Shown: positions 33,289-42,633, counted from the first letter of the stretch. The stretch: DNA of 64,000 nt from NCEH01 sp043195135 (GCF_043195135.1 NZ_JBAFWP010000004.1), one strand, 5' to 3'. Notes: generated from the sequence alone by a model not told the origin. Numbers and translations are program-made.

Positions 33289-35119
33289 CGCGTCGTGCAC
33301 CTTTCTGTTCGGAGGAATCGGAGGGCTGGCGCCCGGAGCCGCCGCCCGGCTGGCGTTCGTTGCCGCGCTCTTCGGGAGCCGAGGGCGGCGCGGGCGTGAA
33401 CGGCGCGGTCTCATGCCCCGTGAGCCCGGTGAATCCGCTGCCGTCGGTGGTGACGATCTGGATGTCGCCGGGCTGGTAGCCGATGGAGCGCAGAAGCTCG
33501 CCCAAAGCGGCGCGATCCTGCTCCAACATGCGCGCCGTATCGGGATTGCTGGCGCGCAGGCGCACCTCCAGGCCCTGGGGGGTCAGGCGCATGCGCACAT
33601 TCACCGTGCCGAGGTCGTCGGGATGAAGCTGAATCTCCAGCACCCGCACCGGCCCGGCCAGCGAGCCGGCGGCCGCGTCGGCGGTGTCCGGAGCGCCCAG
33701 GGTCGCCATCTCGGAAGAAATCGCTTCGGCCACCTGGCGCACCGTGGGCATTTCGGCGAGCGCCCGCATGCCCGCCTGCGACGGCAGGGGCGCCGCCCCG
33801 GCAACCTGCGGACCCTGGGGCCCCGGCGACGCCTCGGCGGAGGCAGGGCCCTTCGCCGCGACGTCCTGCGCTTCCCCACGCGCGGCATGGGCGTCCCCGG
33901 CCGGATCTGCCGGCCCGGTCGGCTCATCATGGGTGACGTGGCGCGCCTCCGCCGCGCGTGCCGCGACGCTCTGCCGGCCCCTGTCCGCTACGGTGCGTTC
34001 GTGCGGAAGCAGGACCGAGCCGGTCGCGCCCGGCTCGGAGGATGCGTCGGTGGCGCCTTGCGCGTACTCCGTGGCACCCCAAGGACGCGAGGCGGCAGCG
34101 GGCGGTCCATCGAGGTCGGCGCGAACCGACCACGGCGCCTGCCCGTTGCGGACGGGCGGCGTCGGCGGGGCACCGGCAACAAGGCCGGGCATCGCGCCGA
34201 GCCCGCTGGCCGGCGCGAACGGCAGGGCCTGGCCGGTCAGGCTGCGGATCGGCGCAAAATGGGTTTCCCGCGAGATCACGGAGACCTGGATCGCCGGCCC
34301 CGGTTCTCCAGCCGAGGGATCGGAAGGCAAGGAATCGCCGGCTTGAGCGCCGGCGGACCCGGCACCCGCCTCGGATGGACCCGTCGGCAGCGCCGCGGGA
34401 GCCGCATCGGCGCGGGCGAGCGCCGTGACGAAGGCCGCGCCGGCGGCATCCTGCTCCGCCCGCGTCGGTGCATGGGGCGCGGCTTCCGCGCGTTCATCCG
34501 AACCGGCAGCGGGGACCGGCACCGTCGCCGCATCGGCGCCTTTCATGGTCTGAGACGCGTCGGAAGCAGGCGGGCGATCCTGCGGCATCGCCGGCTGCTG
34601 GGACGCCGCAAGATCTTGGAACGTCAGGGGATTTTGGAGGGCCACGAGATCCTGCGGGGCGCGATCGCGGGCCGTGGCCGGAGCGTCGGTCTGCTCCGCC
34701 TTCGCGGGCTCGGATGTCACCGGCGTGCGGGCCGGGCGGTTCAGGGCCGCGAGCAATTGGGACAGCGAACCCGGACCATTGGTCCTGGCGGCGCGGACGG
34801 CATGTGCATGTCGCTCGACCACCGGCGCCGGAGCATCGTTCGCCGTCTCGTCGGGAGCGGTCAGCGCCGGCTCCTCGCGCTCGCGCGCCTGCGCATCCGC
34901 GCCGGGCTGAGGCATGTCGCGGCCGGCTCCACTCGTGTCGCCCGCATCCTGCGCGGGCGCGGACATCTGCTTGAATACCGCCGCAAAGCCCTGGCCGGCC
35001 GCGCCGTCGAGGCCCTCGGCAGGATTGCCCGGCGTGGCGCCGACGCGCGCGGCGCCCTTGCCGGCGGCAATATCACCGCGCCCGGCGCCCGGGCCGATGG
35101 AATAGTCCAGCGCTGTCAT
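33239..35119 (-). CDS. fliK: Flagellar hook-length control protein FliK (MotD)
   Basis: This 626-residue, Ala/Pro/Gly-rich protein has a long low-complexity N-terminal part and a conserved C-terminal domain (about 480-580: LEIQLHPDDLGTVNVRMRLT and GLEVRLRASNPDTARMLEQD). That domain is the FliK specificity-switch core that acts on FlhB. In rhizobia the gene after motC was first called motD and is fliK. It overlaps motC by 4 bases and the transglycosylase start by 50 bases. Confidence 0.88.
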   Translation of the reverse strand: MTALDYSIGPGAGRGDIAAGKGAARVGATPGNPAEGLDGAAGQGFAAVFKQMSAPAQDAGDTSGAGRDMPQPGADAQAREREEPALTAPDETANDAPAPVVERHAHAVRAARTNGPGSLSQLLAALNRPARTPVTSEPAKAEQTDAPATARDRAPQDLVALQNPLTFQDLAASQQPAMPQDRPPASDASQTMKGADAATVPVPAAGSDERAEAAPHAPTRAEQDAAGAAFVTALARADAAPAALPTGPSEAGAGSAGAQAGDSLPSDPSAGEPGPAIQVSVISRETHFAPIRSLTGQALPFAPASGLGAMPGLVAGAPPTPPVRNGQAPWSVRADLDGPPAAASRPWGATEYAQGATDASSEPGATGSVLLPHERTVADRGRQSVAARAAEARHVTHDEPTGPADPAGDAHAARGEAQDVAAKGPASAEASPGPQGPQVAGAAPLPSQAGMRALAEMPTVRQVAEAISSEMATLGAPDTADAAAGSLAGPVRVLEIQLHPDDLGTVNVRMRLTPQGLEVRLRASNPDTARMLEQDRAALGELLRSIGYQPGDIQIVTTDGSGFTGLTGHETAPFTPAPPSAPEERGNERQPGGGSGRQPSDSSEQKGARRDETGDRDSFGRGDFPR

Positions 35120-37491
35120 CGCGGAGCCTCCTTCAGAAGCTTGTCGATCTTGGCCAATGTGCCGCGCGCCTGCTCCTCGATGGCGGAGGGTGCGGGTTCT
35201 GCCAGGGCGGTGGCGGACGGGGCGACGGCCGGCGGGGGGGAAGGCGCGGGCGTCGCCGGCGCCGGCGGGCGCGGCGCCTGGAGCGCCGCGTTTTGCGGCG
35301 CGGGGGCTTGCGGCAGCGTCGTTTGCGGCGACGCGGCCGGAGCGGGAGCCGCCGTGGGCGGAGCGCTCGACGCCGTCGCCTGCGGCGCGGCAGCCTGCGC
35401 CGATGCGCGCGCGGGCGCGGCCTCGGGCATCTTCGGCGCGGTTGCGGGGCTTGCATCCGCGATGTTCGGGGCGGTGCGCACCAGATCGGCGGCCACCAGC
35501 GCGGCGTCCAGCAAAGCCGCGTCGGGCGGCGTCAGCCGATCGCGATCCAGCGTCGCGAGATCGGCCTGGGCTTGTTGAAACCCGTCATGGGTGGCGGCCT
35601 GCGCGGCAGCTTTATAGAGGCGCGCGCGCTCGGCATCGCTGCTCAGCGGGGGCGCGCTGGCGAGCGCGCGTTCCGCGGCGGTGATGGTGGTCCTCGCCTT
35701 GCCCTGGATGACCGCGCTGCGCGCCACCAGCAGGAATATTTCGCGCCGGCTGGCTTCGTCGAGCGGCTGCAACAGGCTGTCGAGGCGCTGAAAGCCGTCC
35801 GGAGCATCGATGAAGGGCATGCGGGTCAAGGCCGCGGCAAAGCGCTGGCGGAAATTCCCCGCATAGACCGAGTGGGCGAAGCGATCGAGATATTGCTTGG
35901 AGAGGCGGGCGAACTGGTCGGTGTCGCCGCTCTGGCTGGCAACCAGGATCTCGCGCCGCAGCGCCGCTTCCTCGACCAGAGTTCCGGGCATGAGAAGGCG
36001 AGCCAGATCGAGCAGGCGCGCGGCCTTCGCGGGGTCCTTGCGCACCGTCGTCGCCGCCTGGGCGATCGCCACCTGCGCGCCGAGCGCGTTCGGCAAGGTG
36101 CGGGCATCGATCTCGCCGAACAGGCGCAGGGCCTGCTCCTCGCGGCCTTCCACATAGGCGAGCGCACCGCGCAGCAGCCGTTCGTCGAGGGCCGGGAGAG
36201 GCTCCTGGGCGAGGATGCCGCGCAGCACGGCAGGATTGCCGCCACTGAGCACGTGGATCACCAGCGCACGGGCATTGCGCGGATCCTGCCACACCGCCGC
36301 CGGCGCGGCTTTGAAGTCCTGATCGATCTGCGCAAGCATGCGCCGCTGGCCATCGACGGCTTCCACGGAGCCCGCGGCGACCTTGTCCTGCAAGCGCTGC
36401 AGGGCGCGAACCGCCTCCATGGGCGAAATGCCGCTCGCCATGGCCGGCGGCGGGGAAACGACAAGGGCTTTCACGGGCGGCGGGGGCGCCTTGCCGTCGG
36501 CCTTGTGGTCGCCGCCGCCGTGGGCGTCTTTCTCGGCCTGGTCGTGGGCGGCCGCGTCGGCCGGCTCCTTGGCGTGGGAATCGGCCGTTCCGTGAGCGTC
36601 GGGGGCCGCCCCATGAGCCGCGTCGGCGGGAGCGGATTCGCCGTGACCCGCGTCGGCGTGGGCGACATCCCCCGGCTTCTCGGCGGGTTCCGTCTCGGCA
36701 TGGCCCTGCGGGGCCGGCGTCGTCGCGGCCTCTGCCGGTTCACCGGGAAGGTCATGCGGCACCGCAGCCGGCGCCTCCACGGACGCTGCCACGGGGAGGG
36801 CTGGCGCGGGGAGGGCTGGCGCGGGCGCCACCGCGAACGGGGCCGGCTGTGCGGGTGGAACCGGCGCAGGGAGGACCGGGCGCAGATCGTCGCGGTCCGG
36901 TCGGCTTGCCTCATCGACGAGGGCATCGGCGCCGCCGGCAAGGCTCGCGAAGGGGGCGCGTTCCGGCGCCTGCTGGGGCACGGGCACCGGAGCATAGGGG
37001 CTCGATACGCTCGGCGGCGGCAGCAAGGGCAATGCGGCGCTCGGAAGCGCGCGCACCAGCGCCTCGCCCATCGCGCGGTCCGTCTGCACCGCCGCCGGTG
37101 CAGCCGCGACGGCCGGGCTGGAGGGTGTGGACACAGGGGGAGCCGATACGGTCTCACCCCCGCTCGCGACTTCAGCGCGGCGGATCTCCAACGGCGCGGC
37201 GACCGGCAAGGGAATGGGGGCTTGCGGCAGGGGCAGGCGCGCCGTGGCGGGCGGGGTGCCCACGGGCGCAACGGGTGTGGTGGGTGTGGTGGGTGTGGTC
37301 GACGCAGACGCAGGGGGCGCCGCCGGCGGATTGGGGCGCGCGGCCGGCACTGGCGGCTTTTCGGGCAGATTGGGCGCCGGTTGCTCGCCGGGCGCGCGCG
37401 TGCCCGCCCAGGGATCGAGCGCGGCCGCAGGCGCCGACAGCAGGCAGAGCAGGCTCGCCCCCGCGAGCAGAATGCGGGCGCGTGCATTCAT
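35116..37491 (-). CDS. motC: Motility protein MotC, with extended His-rich linker
   Basis: This 791-residue protein has a signal peptide (ILLAGASLLCLLSAPAAA) and then about 320 residues of Pro/Ala-rich sequence, including a stretch (residues ~263-330) with nine His. The conserved MotC domain starts near residue 355 (AVRALQRLQDKVAAGSVEAV; HVLSGGNPAVLRGILAQEPL; EGREEQALRLFGEI). MotC is a periplasmic motor protein in rhizobia thought to interact with MotB and to be stabilised by MotE. The extended N-terminal part makes it much longer than typical MotC (roughly 430). It overlaps motB and fliK by 4 bases each. Confidence 0.88.
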   Translation of the reverse strand: MNARARILLAGASLLCLLSAPAAALDPWAGTRAPGEQPAPNLPEKPPVPAARPNPPAAPPASASTTPTTPTTPVAPVGTPPATARLPLPQAPIPLPVAAPLEIRRAEVASGGETVSAPPVSTPSSPAVAAAPAAVQTDRAMGEALVRALPSAALPLLPPPSVSSPYAPVPVPQQAPERAPFASLAGGADALVDEASRPDRDDLRPVLPAPVPPAQPAPFAVAPAPALPAPALPVAASVEAPAAVPHDLPGEPAEAATTPAPQGHAETEPAEKPGDVAHADAGHGESAPADAAHGAAPDAHGTADSHAKEPADAAAHDQAEKDAHGGGDHKADGKAPPPPVKALVVSPPPAMASGISPMEAVRALQRLQDKVAAGSVEAVDGQRRMLAQIDQDFKAAPAAVWQDPRNARALVIHVLSGGNPAVLRGILAQEPLPALDERLLRGALAYVEGREEQALRLFGEIDARTLPNALGAQVAIAQAATTVRKDPAKAARLLDLARLLMPGTLVEEAALRREILVASQSGDTDQFARLSKQYLDRFAHSVYAGNFRQRFAAALTRMPFIDAPDGFQRLDSLLQPLDEASRREIFLLVARSAVIQGKARTTITAAERALASAPPLSSDAERARLYKAAAQAATHDGFQQAQADLATLDRDRLTPPDAALLDAALVAADLVRTAPNIADASPATAPKMPEAAPARASAQAAAPQATASSAPPTAAPAPAASPQTTLPQAPAPQNAALQAPRPPAPATPAPSPPPAVAPSATALAEPAPSAIEEQARGTLAKIDKLLKEAPR
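36502..36702 (-). repeat. Histidine-rich low-complexity segment inside motC
   Basis: About 67 codons encode nine His spaced 5-14 residues apart among Ala, Asp, Glu and Gly (for example DAGHGESAPADAAHGAAPDA). The composition suggests metal binding or charge-tuned disorder. It precedes the conserved MotC domain. Confidence 0.6.
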
Positions 37492-38831
37492 GGCGCGGGC
37501 TCGCGCAGAAGAATTTCAATGCGGCGGTTGGCGGCCGCATAGGGATCGACCCGGTTTTTCAGGTCGCGATCGGCCACGCCCTCGATGCGGCGCACGCGCG
37601 CCTCTTCGAGCCCGCCGCGCACCAGCATGTAATAGGCCATCTGCGCGCGCGCCGTGGAGAGGCGCCAATTGTCATAGGTTTCGGAACGGAACGGCCGCCC
37701 GTCAGTATGGCCGCGCAAGACGATCTCGCCCGGCCGCGCGGCCAGGATTTTCGCCACCTTCTCCATGGCCCGCACGAGCTTGGCATCGGGGATCGCCGAG
37801 CCGACACCGAACATGGAATAATCGATGTCGTCGGTCAGGTTGATAACGAGACCTTCCTTGGTGGCCTTCACTTCCAGGTTCGGCGCATGGGACGCGCCCA
37901 TGGTGGATTTCAGCGCCGCGCCCAGCTCGGCCTGAAGCGCCTGGGCGGCCTGGATCTGCGTTGCCTGGGTCTGTGCCACCGGTGTCTGCGCCGCGGAGCC
38001 TTGGCCGGACGCCTGCTGCCCGCTCTGCATCTGTCCGCTTTGCGCCTGGCCGCTTTGGGCCTGCCCGCTCTGCGCTTGCCCGCTCTGCGCCTGCCCGGCG
38101 GCGGCGGAACCGGCCTTGAGCACGGCGCCGGCACCCTGCCCCTTGGCGGCGGCTTGCGACGCGTCGGCGGCTTGGGCAGCCTCCTTGTCGCGGGGGAGCG
38201 ATGCGTCGGCCCGCGGCGCGGTGGCGTCGGGCCGCGCCCCGGCGGGAGCGGCGTTGGATTTGACGGCGCCCGCCGTATCCGTCTTCGTCTTGCGGGCGGC
38301 GTTGGTCTGCCAATAAACCGGGTCGAACGGATCGCGGGAGGTGTCCCCGGCGCCGCTGCCCGGCGACCCGATGTCGCCGATCGCGGTATCCGCCGTGACG
38401 TTGCCGGGGCTCGGGTCGGCATCGCCCGCGAGCTTGTTGAGCACCGCATAGGGATCCTGGAACGCGCTGCGCTCCTTGTCGCCCTGCTGGCGGTCGTCAC
38501 CCGCTCCGGTCTTGGCGCCGGTGGTGTTCTTGAGCGAATTCTGCTTGTCGCCCTCCGACGATGTTCCCTTGGCCTGCGTGTCCTCGGGATCGTTCAGGCC
38601 CTTGATCTCCGTGATGGAGGAAGCAAGATCCACCGGATTGAAGTAGTTGGCGATCGCCTTGCGGGTATCCTTGTCGGTGGCATTGATGAGCCACATGATG
38701 AGGAAGAACGCCATCATGGCCGTCATGAAGTCCGCGTGCGCAACCTTCCAGGCGCTCGAATGGGCTTCGTGCTCCTCGTCGTGGTGGCGCTTGATGATGA
38801 TGATCTCGCCGTGCTCGGCCTTGTCGGACAT
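37488..38831 (-). CDS. motB: Flagellar motor stator protein MotB
   Basis: This 447-residue protein has a short charged N-terminus (EIIIIKRHHDEEHEAHSSAW), a single membrane helix with the proton-channel Asp in KVAHADFMTAMMAFFLIMWL, a long variable periplasmic linker and a C-terminal OmpA-like peptidoglycan-binding domain (EIVLRGHTDGRPF, then NWRLSTARAQMAYYML). It anchors MotA to the cell wall. The linker holds a pentapeptide repeat (AQSGQ). Confidence 0.95.
   Translation of the reverse strand: MSDKAEHGEIIIIKRHHDEEHEAHSSAWKVAHADFMTAMMAFFLIMWLINATDKDTRKAIANYFNPVDLASSITEIKGLNDPEDTQAKGTSSEGDKQNSLKNTTGAKTGAGDDRQQGDKERSAFQDPYAVLNKLAGDADPSPGNVTADTAIGDIGSPGSGAGDTSRDPFDPVYWQTNAARKTKTDTAGAVKSNAAPAGARPDATAPRADASLPRDKEAAQAADASQAAAKGQGAGAVLKAGSAAAGQAQSGQAQSGQAQSGQAQSGQMQSGQQASGQGSAAQTPVAQTQATQIQAAQALQAELGAALKSTMGASHAPNLEVKATKEGLVINLTDDIDYSMFGVGSAIPDAKLVRAMEKVAKILAARPGEIVLRGHTDGRPFRSETYDNWRLSTARAQMAYYMLVRGGLEEARVRRIEGVADRDLKNRVDPYAAANRRIEILLREPAP
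38018..38097 (-). repeat. 15-bp tandem repeat coding AQSGQ in the MotB linker
   Basis: Five consecutive copies of an A/M-Q-S-G-Q pentapeptide are encoded by near-identical 15-bp units within the periplasmic linker of motB. The copy number probably varies between strains by slippage, changing linker length between membrane and cell wall. Confidence 0.7.
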
Positions 38832-38840
38832 GATGCTTCC

Positions 38841-39581
38841 TCAAGCCGGGGTCGCGCGCAGGCGCTCGGACCACGCGGCAAGCTGTGTTTCCATCAGCGT
38901 GTCGTCGGCGACGACGCGAATCTCGGCCCCCTCGTCGTGCTCGAAGGCAAGGCCCGGGCGCTCGCCCAGGCCGGCGCGCATCGCCTCCAGCAAATCGGGG
39001 GGGGCGCTGATGCGCACCGCCGCGCCGGAAGCGCCGCCGAGGCGGGCCCGCACCAGGGCGCACAGGTCCGTGACCGCCTTGGCGCGGATCTCGCCGGCCA
39101 GAAACGGCGTCAGCACATGGGCCACGGTGTCGCCGATGTTGCGCTCCAGCACGCCGACGGCCTCGGAAATGTGCCGGGCCAGGACCTCGCCTTCATCGCG
39201 CGCCCAGCCGGCGCGGGCTTCGACGAGGCGGGCGTCGAACTCGGCCCGGTCCTGGAGCCGCGCTTGGGCCGCCGCCTCGTTGGCCGCGGCGAGTGCGGCA
39301 CTGGCTTCGCTGCGCGCGGAGGCAACCGCCCGCTCCAGGTCTTCCTGTGTGACGCGGGGCGTCGGATCGGGACGCGGAGCCTCGCTCGCCGGGGCGGGAG
39401 CGGCAGCCTTCGCGGCCGGCGCCGCCGGCGCGGGCGCGCCACGGGCGGGCGCCGCGGAGCCGACACCCGGCGCGGGGGGCCGCGTCATGGTCTCGATCAC
39501 GCTGGCGACGCGGGCCTGCGGCGTGCCGGAGCTCGCCCGCACGGGGCCGAAATGGGGAAGGTGGCGCGACAGGGCATGCAT
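38841..39581 (-). CDS. FliH-like flagellar assembly protein
   Basis: ATG 39581 starts 2 bases after the fliF stop and gives 246 residues. The N-terminal third is Ala/Pro-rich; the middle (EDLERAVASARSEASAALAA onward) is a long coiled coil; the C-terminal domain (LERNIGDTVAHVLTPFLAGE and RAKAVTDLCALVRARL) resembles FliH. FliH binds and restrains the ATPase FliI and tethers it to FliN. Identification is by architecture and position between fliF and motB. Confidence 0.65.
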   Translation of the reverse strand: MHALSRHLPHFGPVRASSGTPQARVASVIETMTRPPAPGVGSAAPARGAPAPAAPAAKAAAPAPASEAPRPDPTPRVTQEDLERAVASARSEASAALAAANEAAAQARLQDRAEFDARLVEARAGWARDEGEVLARHISEAVGVLERNIGDTVAHVLTPFLAGEIRAKAVTDLCALVRARLGGASGAAVRISAPPDLLEAMRAGLGERPGLAFEHDEGAEIRVVADDTLMETQLAAWSERLRATPA

Positions 39582-39583
39582 GA

Positions 39584-41263
39584 TCAGACCTTCGCCTCCT
39601 GGCGCAGCCATTGCCGCAGGATGGCCGCCGCCTGGGCCTCATCGAATTCGACGATCTGTTCCAGCCGCTTCTGCGGCGAGCGGTTCATGCGGCTGGTGAG
39701 ATCCTCGATCAGATTGACGGTGGTGGCGCCGAGCGGCTCCGGTTCGCCCTCCCCCCTTGCCTCTACGGGCAGGCCGGCCGGGCCGGCCACGGCCGGAACG
39801 CTCGGCGGGGCGAGCATCGCGGCCTCGATGGCCGCCGCGTCGTCCGTCTCCGCCTCGATCTCGGGACGGGCCAGGATCGCGCGAACCGCAGGACGCAGGC
39901 CGAACCAGATCAGCAGGCTCGCCACGATCAGGATGGTGAAGGCATTGATCAGCGTGCCGGCCTGGCGCAGCAGCAGTTCGGTCCAGGGCAGCGGCGGGAT
40001 GGGCTCGAGCGCGCGGCCGCCATCGGCGAAGGAGACGGCAGACACCTTCATCTTGTCGCCGCGCTCCTTGTCGAAGCCCGCCGCCGATCCGACCAATTGC
40101 TCGATTTCGTAAAGCTGCTGTTCCACCGGCGCGGCGTCCGTCCCCTGGGCGCCCGCGGCCGTCAGGCGATCCTTGTTCAGCAGCACCGCGATGGAAAGGT
40201 TCTGAAGCGAATAGCCCTCGTGGACGGTCTGAACCGTGCGGGAGGAGATCTCGAAATTGGTGATCTCTTCCTTGTGGGTGTTGTTCTCGTTGGAATCGGC
40301 GCTCGCGTCATTGGCGGTCTGCGCCGCCGGGACGTTCTGCTGCACCGAGGTGTTCGGCTGCTTGGTGCGGTTCTGCGACTGGCCGCTTTCCTTCACCGTG
40401 CGGATCGAGCGCTCGGACTTGGAGGCCGGGTCATAGATGGTTTCGTGGGTGGTGGTCTGGTCCGTATTGAGGCGCGAGGAGACGGAAATCTCGAAATTCC
40501 CGAGGCCGAGATACGGGGTCAGGGTGCGGCGGATCTTCTCTTCTACCTCGCGATTGACCTGCTGCTGCAACAGCGACTTGCGCCCGGCGGCCGCGCCTTC
40601 GCCATCGCTTGCGCCGAGCACGGCACCGTCGGTGTTGAGCACCGACACGGTATCGATCTTCATGCCCGGGATCGCCGAGGCGACGAGCCGGCGGATCGCC
40701 TGGGCGGTGGAGGCATCGTCGGAATTCTCGGTGCGGATGACGACGGAGGCGGACGCGGTCTGCTGGTCGCGGCGGAACGAGCCCCGGTCGGGCAGCACGA
40801 TGTGCACCCGGGCCGCCTTGATGCCCTTCATGGTCTGGATGGTGCGCGCCAGCTCGCCTTCCAGGGCGCGCACGCGGGTCACCTCCTGCATGAACGAGGT
40901 GAGGCCGAACGAGCGCACGTCGTTGAACAGTTCGTAACCGGAATTGCTGCTCTGGGGCAGGCCCTTGACCGCCAGTAGCATGCGCGCGCGGGCGGTGTCG
41001 GAATGCCCGACCAGCACCGCCGCCCCGTCGGCGCTGACATCGAAGGAAATGCCGGCATCCTTGAGGGCGCCGCCGATGCGGCTGACATCCTCGCGGTTGA
41101 GGTTGGCATAGAGCGTCTCGCGCTCCGGCTGGCTGAGGAAATAGGCCCCGAGGCCCACCACCGCAACCACGGTGAGGCCGATCACACCGAGCGCGATCAG
41201 GCGCCGGGCGCCGAGCGCCATCAGGTTGTTCCACAGGGTGGTCAGTTGCTCACGGCCGATCAT
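39584..41263 (-). CDS. fliF: Flagellar MS-ring protein FliF
   Basis: This 559-residue protein has a first membrane helix (LIALGVIGLTVVAVVGLGAY), the YscJ-type ring-building domain (ETLYANLNREDVSRIGGALK), a conserved periplasmic region (RARMLLAVKGLPQSSNSGYE; NFEISVSSRLNTDQTTTHET), a second helix (AFTILIVASLLIWFGLRPAV), and a C-terminal FliG-binding tail (SPQKRLEQIVEFDEAQAAAI). It is the first gene of the fliF-motB-motC-fliK operon. Confidence 0.97.
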   Translation of the reverse strand: MIGREQLTTLWNNLMALGARRLIALGVIGLTVVAVVGLGAYFLSQPERETLYANLNREDVSRIGGALKDAGISFDVSADGAAVLVGHSDTARARMLLAVKGLPQSSNSGYELFNDVRSFGLTSFMQEVTRVRALEGELARTIQTMKGIKAARVHIVLPDRGSFRRDQQTASASVVIRTENSDDASTAQAIRRLVASAIPGMKIDTVSVLNTDGAVLGASDGEGAAAGRKSLLQQQVNREVEEKIRRTLTPYLGLGNFEISVSSRLNTDQTTTHETIYDPASKSERSIRTVKESGQSQNRTKQPNTSVQQNVPAAQTANDASADSNENNTHKEEITNFEISSRTVQTVHEGYSLQNLSIAVLLNKDRLTAAGAQGTDAAPVEQQLYEIEQLVGSAAGFDKERGDKMKVSAVSFADGGRALEPIPPLPWTELLLRQAGTLINAFTILIVASLLIWFGLRPAVRAILARPEIEAETDDAAAIEAAMLAPPSVPAVAGPAGLPVEARGEGEPEPLGATTVNLIEDLTSRMNRSPQKRLEQIVEFDEAQAAAILRQWLRQEAKV

Positions 41264-41417
41264 CGGCGGGATCTCATCTCGATTGCGTCCTTGGGAGCTG
41301 CGCGACCGTCTTCCGGAGGGAAGCGGACGGTGCCTTCGGCGGAGGTCGATCGGGCACGCGCGTCAGCCGGTTGGCTTCGGCGCTGCATGTGCCTGACGTG
41401 CAATCTCGGGACTTAAT

Positions 41418-41434
41418 CTTGCCTGGACGTTGCA
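41418..41434 (-). promoter_or_regulatory. TTGC-N7-TTGC direct repeat upstream of fliF
   Basis: CTTGC (41418-41422), CTGGAC, GTTGCA (41429-41434) on the plus strand, with the same half-site spacing and orientation as the flagellin and cheY/cheZ elements. It lies about 155 bp before the fliF ATG. Brucella FtcR is known to act on the fliF promoter, which supports the idea that this is its site. Confidence 0.55.
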
Positions 41435-41551
41435 AACACAAAGGCCACGCTCCAGAGACTGGAACGTGGCCAAGTCGGCCGTCCGGGCGAGGACGACGGA
41501 GGAGCTTGAAAAGGCGCGGCACACCGCGCAAAAAACGGACTACGCGGAGAA

Positions 41552-41578
41552 CCGCCGCGCCGGCGAGCGGCGCGGCGG
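41552..41578 (-). terminator. Probable terminator of the flagellin gene
   Basis: An 11-bp GC stem (41552-41562 with 41568-41578) and 5-base loop lie 11 bp after the flagellin stop. On the minus strand the stretch after it is only moderately T-rich (TTCTCCGCG), with a TTTTTT about 20 bp further. The remainder of the 41264-41589 gap shows no gene. Confidence 0.6.
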
Positions 41579-41589
41579 CTCTTATGCGA

Positions 41590-42633
41590 TCAACGGAACA
41601 GCGTCATCACGTTCTGCGTGGAGTTGTTCGCGATGCTGAGGGACTGCACCGCCAGCTGCTGCTGGGTCTGGAGCGCCTTCAGCTTGGTGGATTCCTCTTC
41701 CATGTTGGCATCGACGAGCGAGCCGATGGAGGAGGTGTTGAGGTCGATCAGGCTCTGCGCGAAGGTCTGCTGCGAGGTCAGCCGGGTCGAGGTGGTGCCG
41801 AGCGTGGTGGCGCCATTCTGGAGCTGCTGCATCGTCGCATCGACGATCTTCACATAGGCCTGGATCTTGGCGAGGTCCGCATCGGTATTGCCAAGCGCGG
41901 AGACGTCGAAGTCCTTGATCGCTTCGGTGCCGGACGTGGCCGTGCCGCCGATCACATACTTCGTGTCCATGAAGCCCTTCAGGCTGCCGGCCGCGGTATC
42001 GACGCTGACAGTCGCGCCGCCCGACACGCTGGCCGCGGTGGCAACGGCCGTCACGGCCACGTCGGTCGTGGAGGCGGTGCCGCTCGAGGTGCCGGCGGTC
42101 GCCGCGTCGTAGATGGCGAACGCGCCGGTGTCGATGGCGGTGGAGCCGACCGTCACGGAGCTGCCGGTCCGGGAGAAGGACGAGAGCAGGTTCTTCGTGC
42201 CGTTGAAGCCGGTCGCGCTGCTGTCGACGGAGAGCCAGTTGCTGCCGTTCATCACCGAGTTGTCGGAGGTCGTCTTGATCTGGCTGATGAAGGACGAGAT
42301 TTCCGTCTGGAGCTTGGTGCGATCGACGTTCGGCGACAGGGCCGCGGTCAGGTCGTTCTTGATGTTGCCCAGGGTGGAGATGATGGCGTTGACGCCGCCG
42401 CTCGCCGCATCGACCGAGTTCTTGTCGAGGCTCATGGCGTTCTTCACCGCACCGAGCGCGCCGTTGTCGGAGGTCAGCGTGGTGGCGATGGACCAATAAG
42501 CCGCGCCGTCGGAAGCAGAGTTGATGCGCTTGCCGGTGGAGACGTGGTTGTTGGTCGTGTCGAGCGAGGTATTGATGCTCCGCAGGGTCTGGAGAGCGAC
42601 CATCGCGGAGGTGTTGGTGATCATGCTGGTCAT
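41590..42633 (-). CDS. Flagellin
   Basis: ATG 42633 gives 347 residues starting MTSMITNTSAMVALQTLRSI, the usual rhizobial flagellin N-terminus. Conserved N-terminal D0/D1 (STGKRINSASDGAAYWSIAT) and C-terminal D1/D0 (TQQQLAVQSLSIANNSTQNV) flank a short variable Ala/Thr/Ser-rich centre. It is the only flagellin gene in the window. It forms the filament after export through the flagellar system. Confidence 0.95.
   Translation of the reverse strand: MTSMITNTSAMVALQTLRSINTSLDTTNNHVSTGKRINSASDGAAYWSIATTLTSDNGALGAVKNAMSLDKNSVDAASGGVNAIISTLGNIKNDLTAALSPNVDRTKLQTEISSFISQIKTTSDNSVMNGSNWLSVDSSATGFNGTKNLLSSFSRTGSSVTVGSTAIDTGAFAIYDAATAGTSSGTASTTDVAVTAVATAASVSGGATVSVDTAAGSLKGFMDTKYVIGGTATSGTEAIKDFDVSALGNTDADLAKIQAYVKIVDATMQQLQNGATTLGTTSTRLTSQQTFAQSLIDLNTSSIGSLVDANMEEESTKLKALQTQQQLAVQSLSIANNSTQNVMTLFR

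Noticed and set aside
36849..40112. Long plus-strand open frame across motC, motB, FliH-like and fliF
   Set aside because: It spans several real minus-strand genes, has Arg/Gly/Ala low-complexity composition, and shows no ribosome site or recognisable domain.
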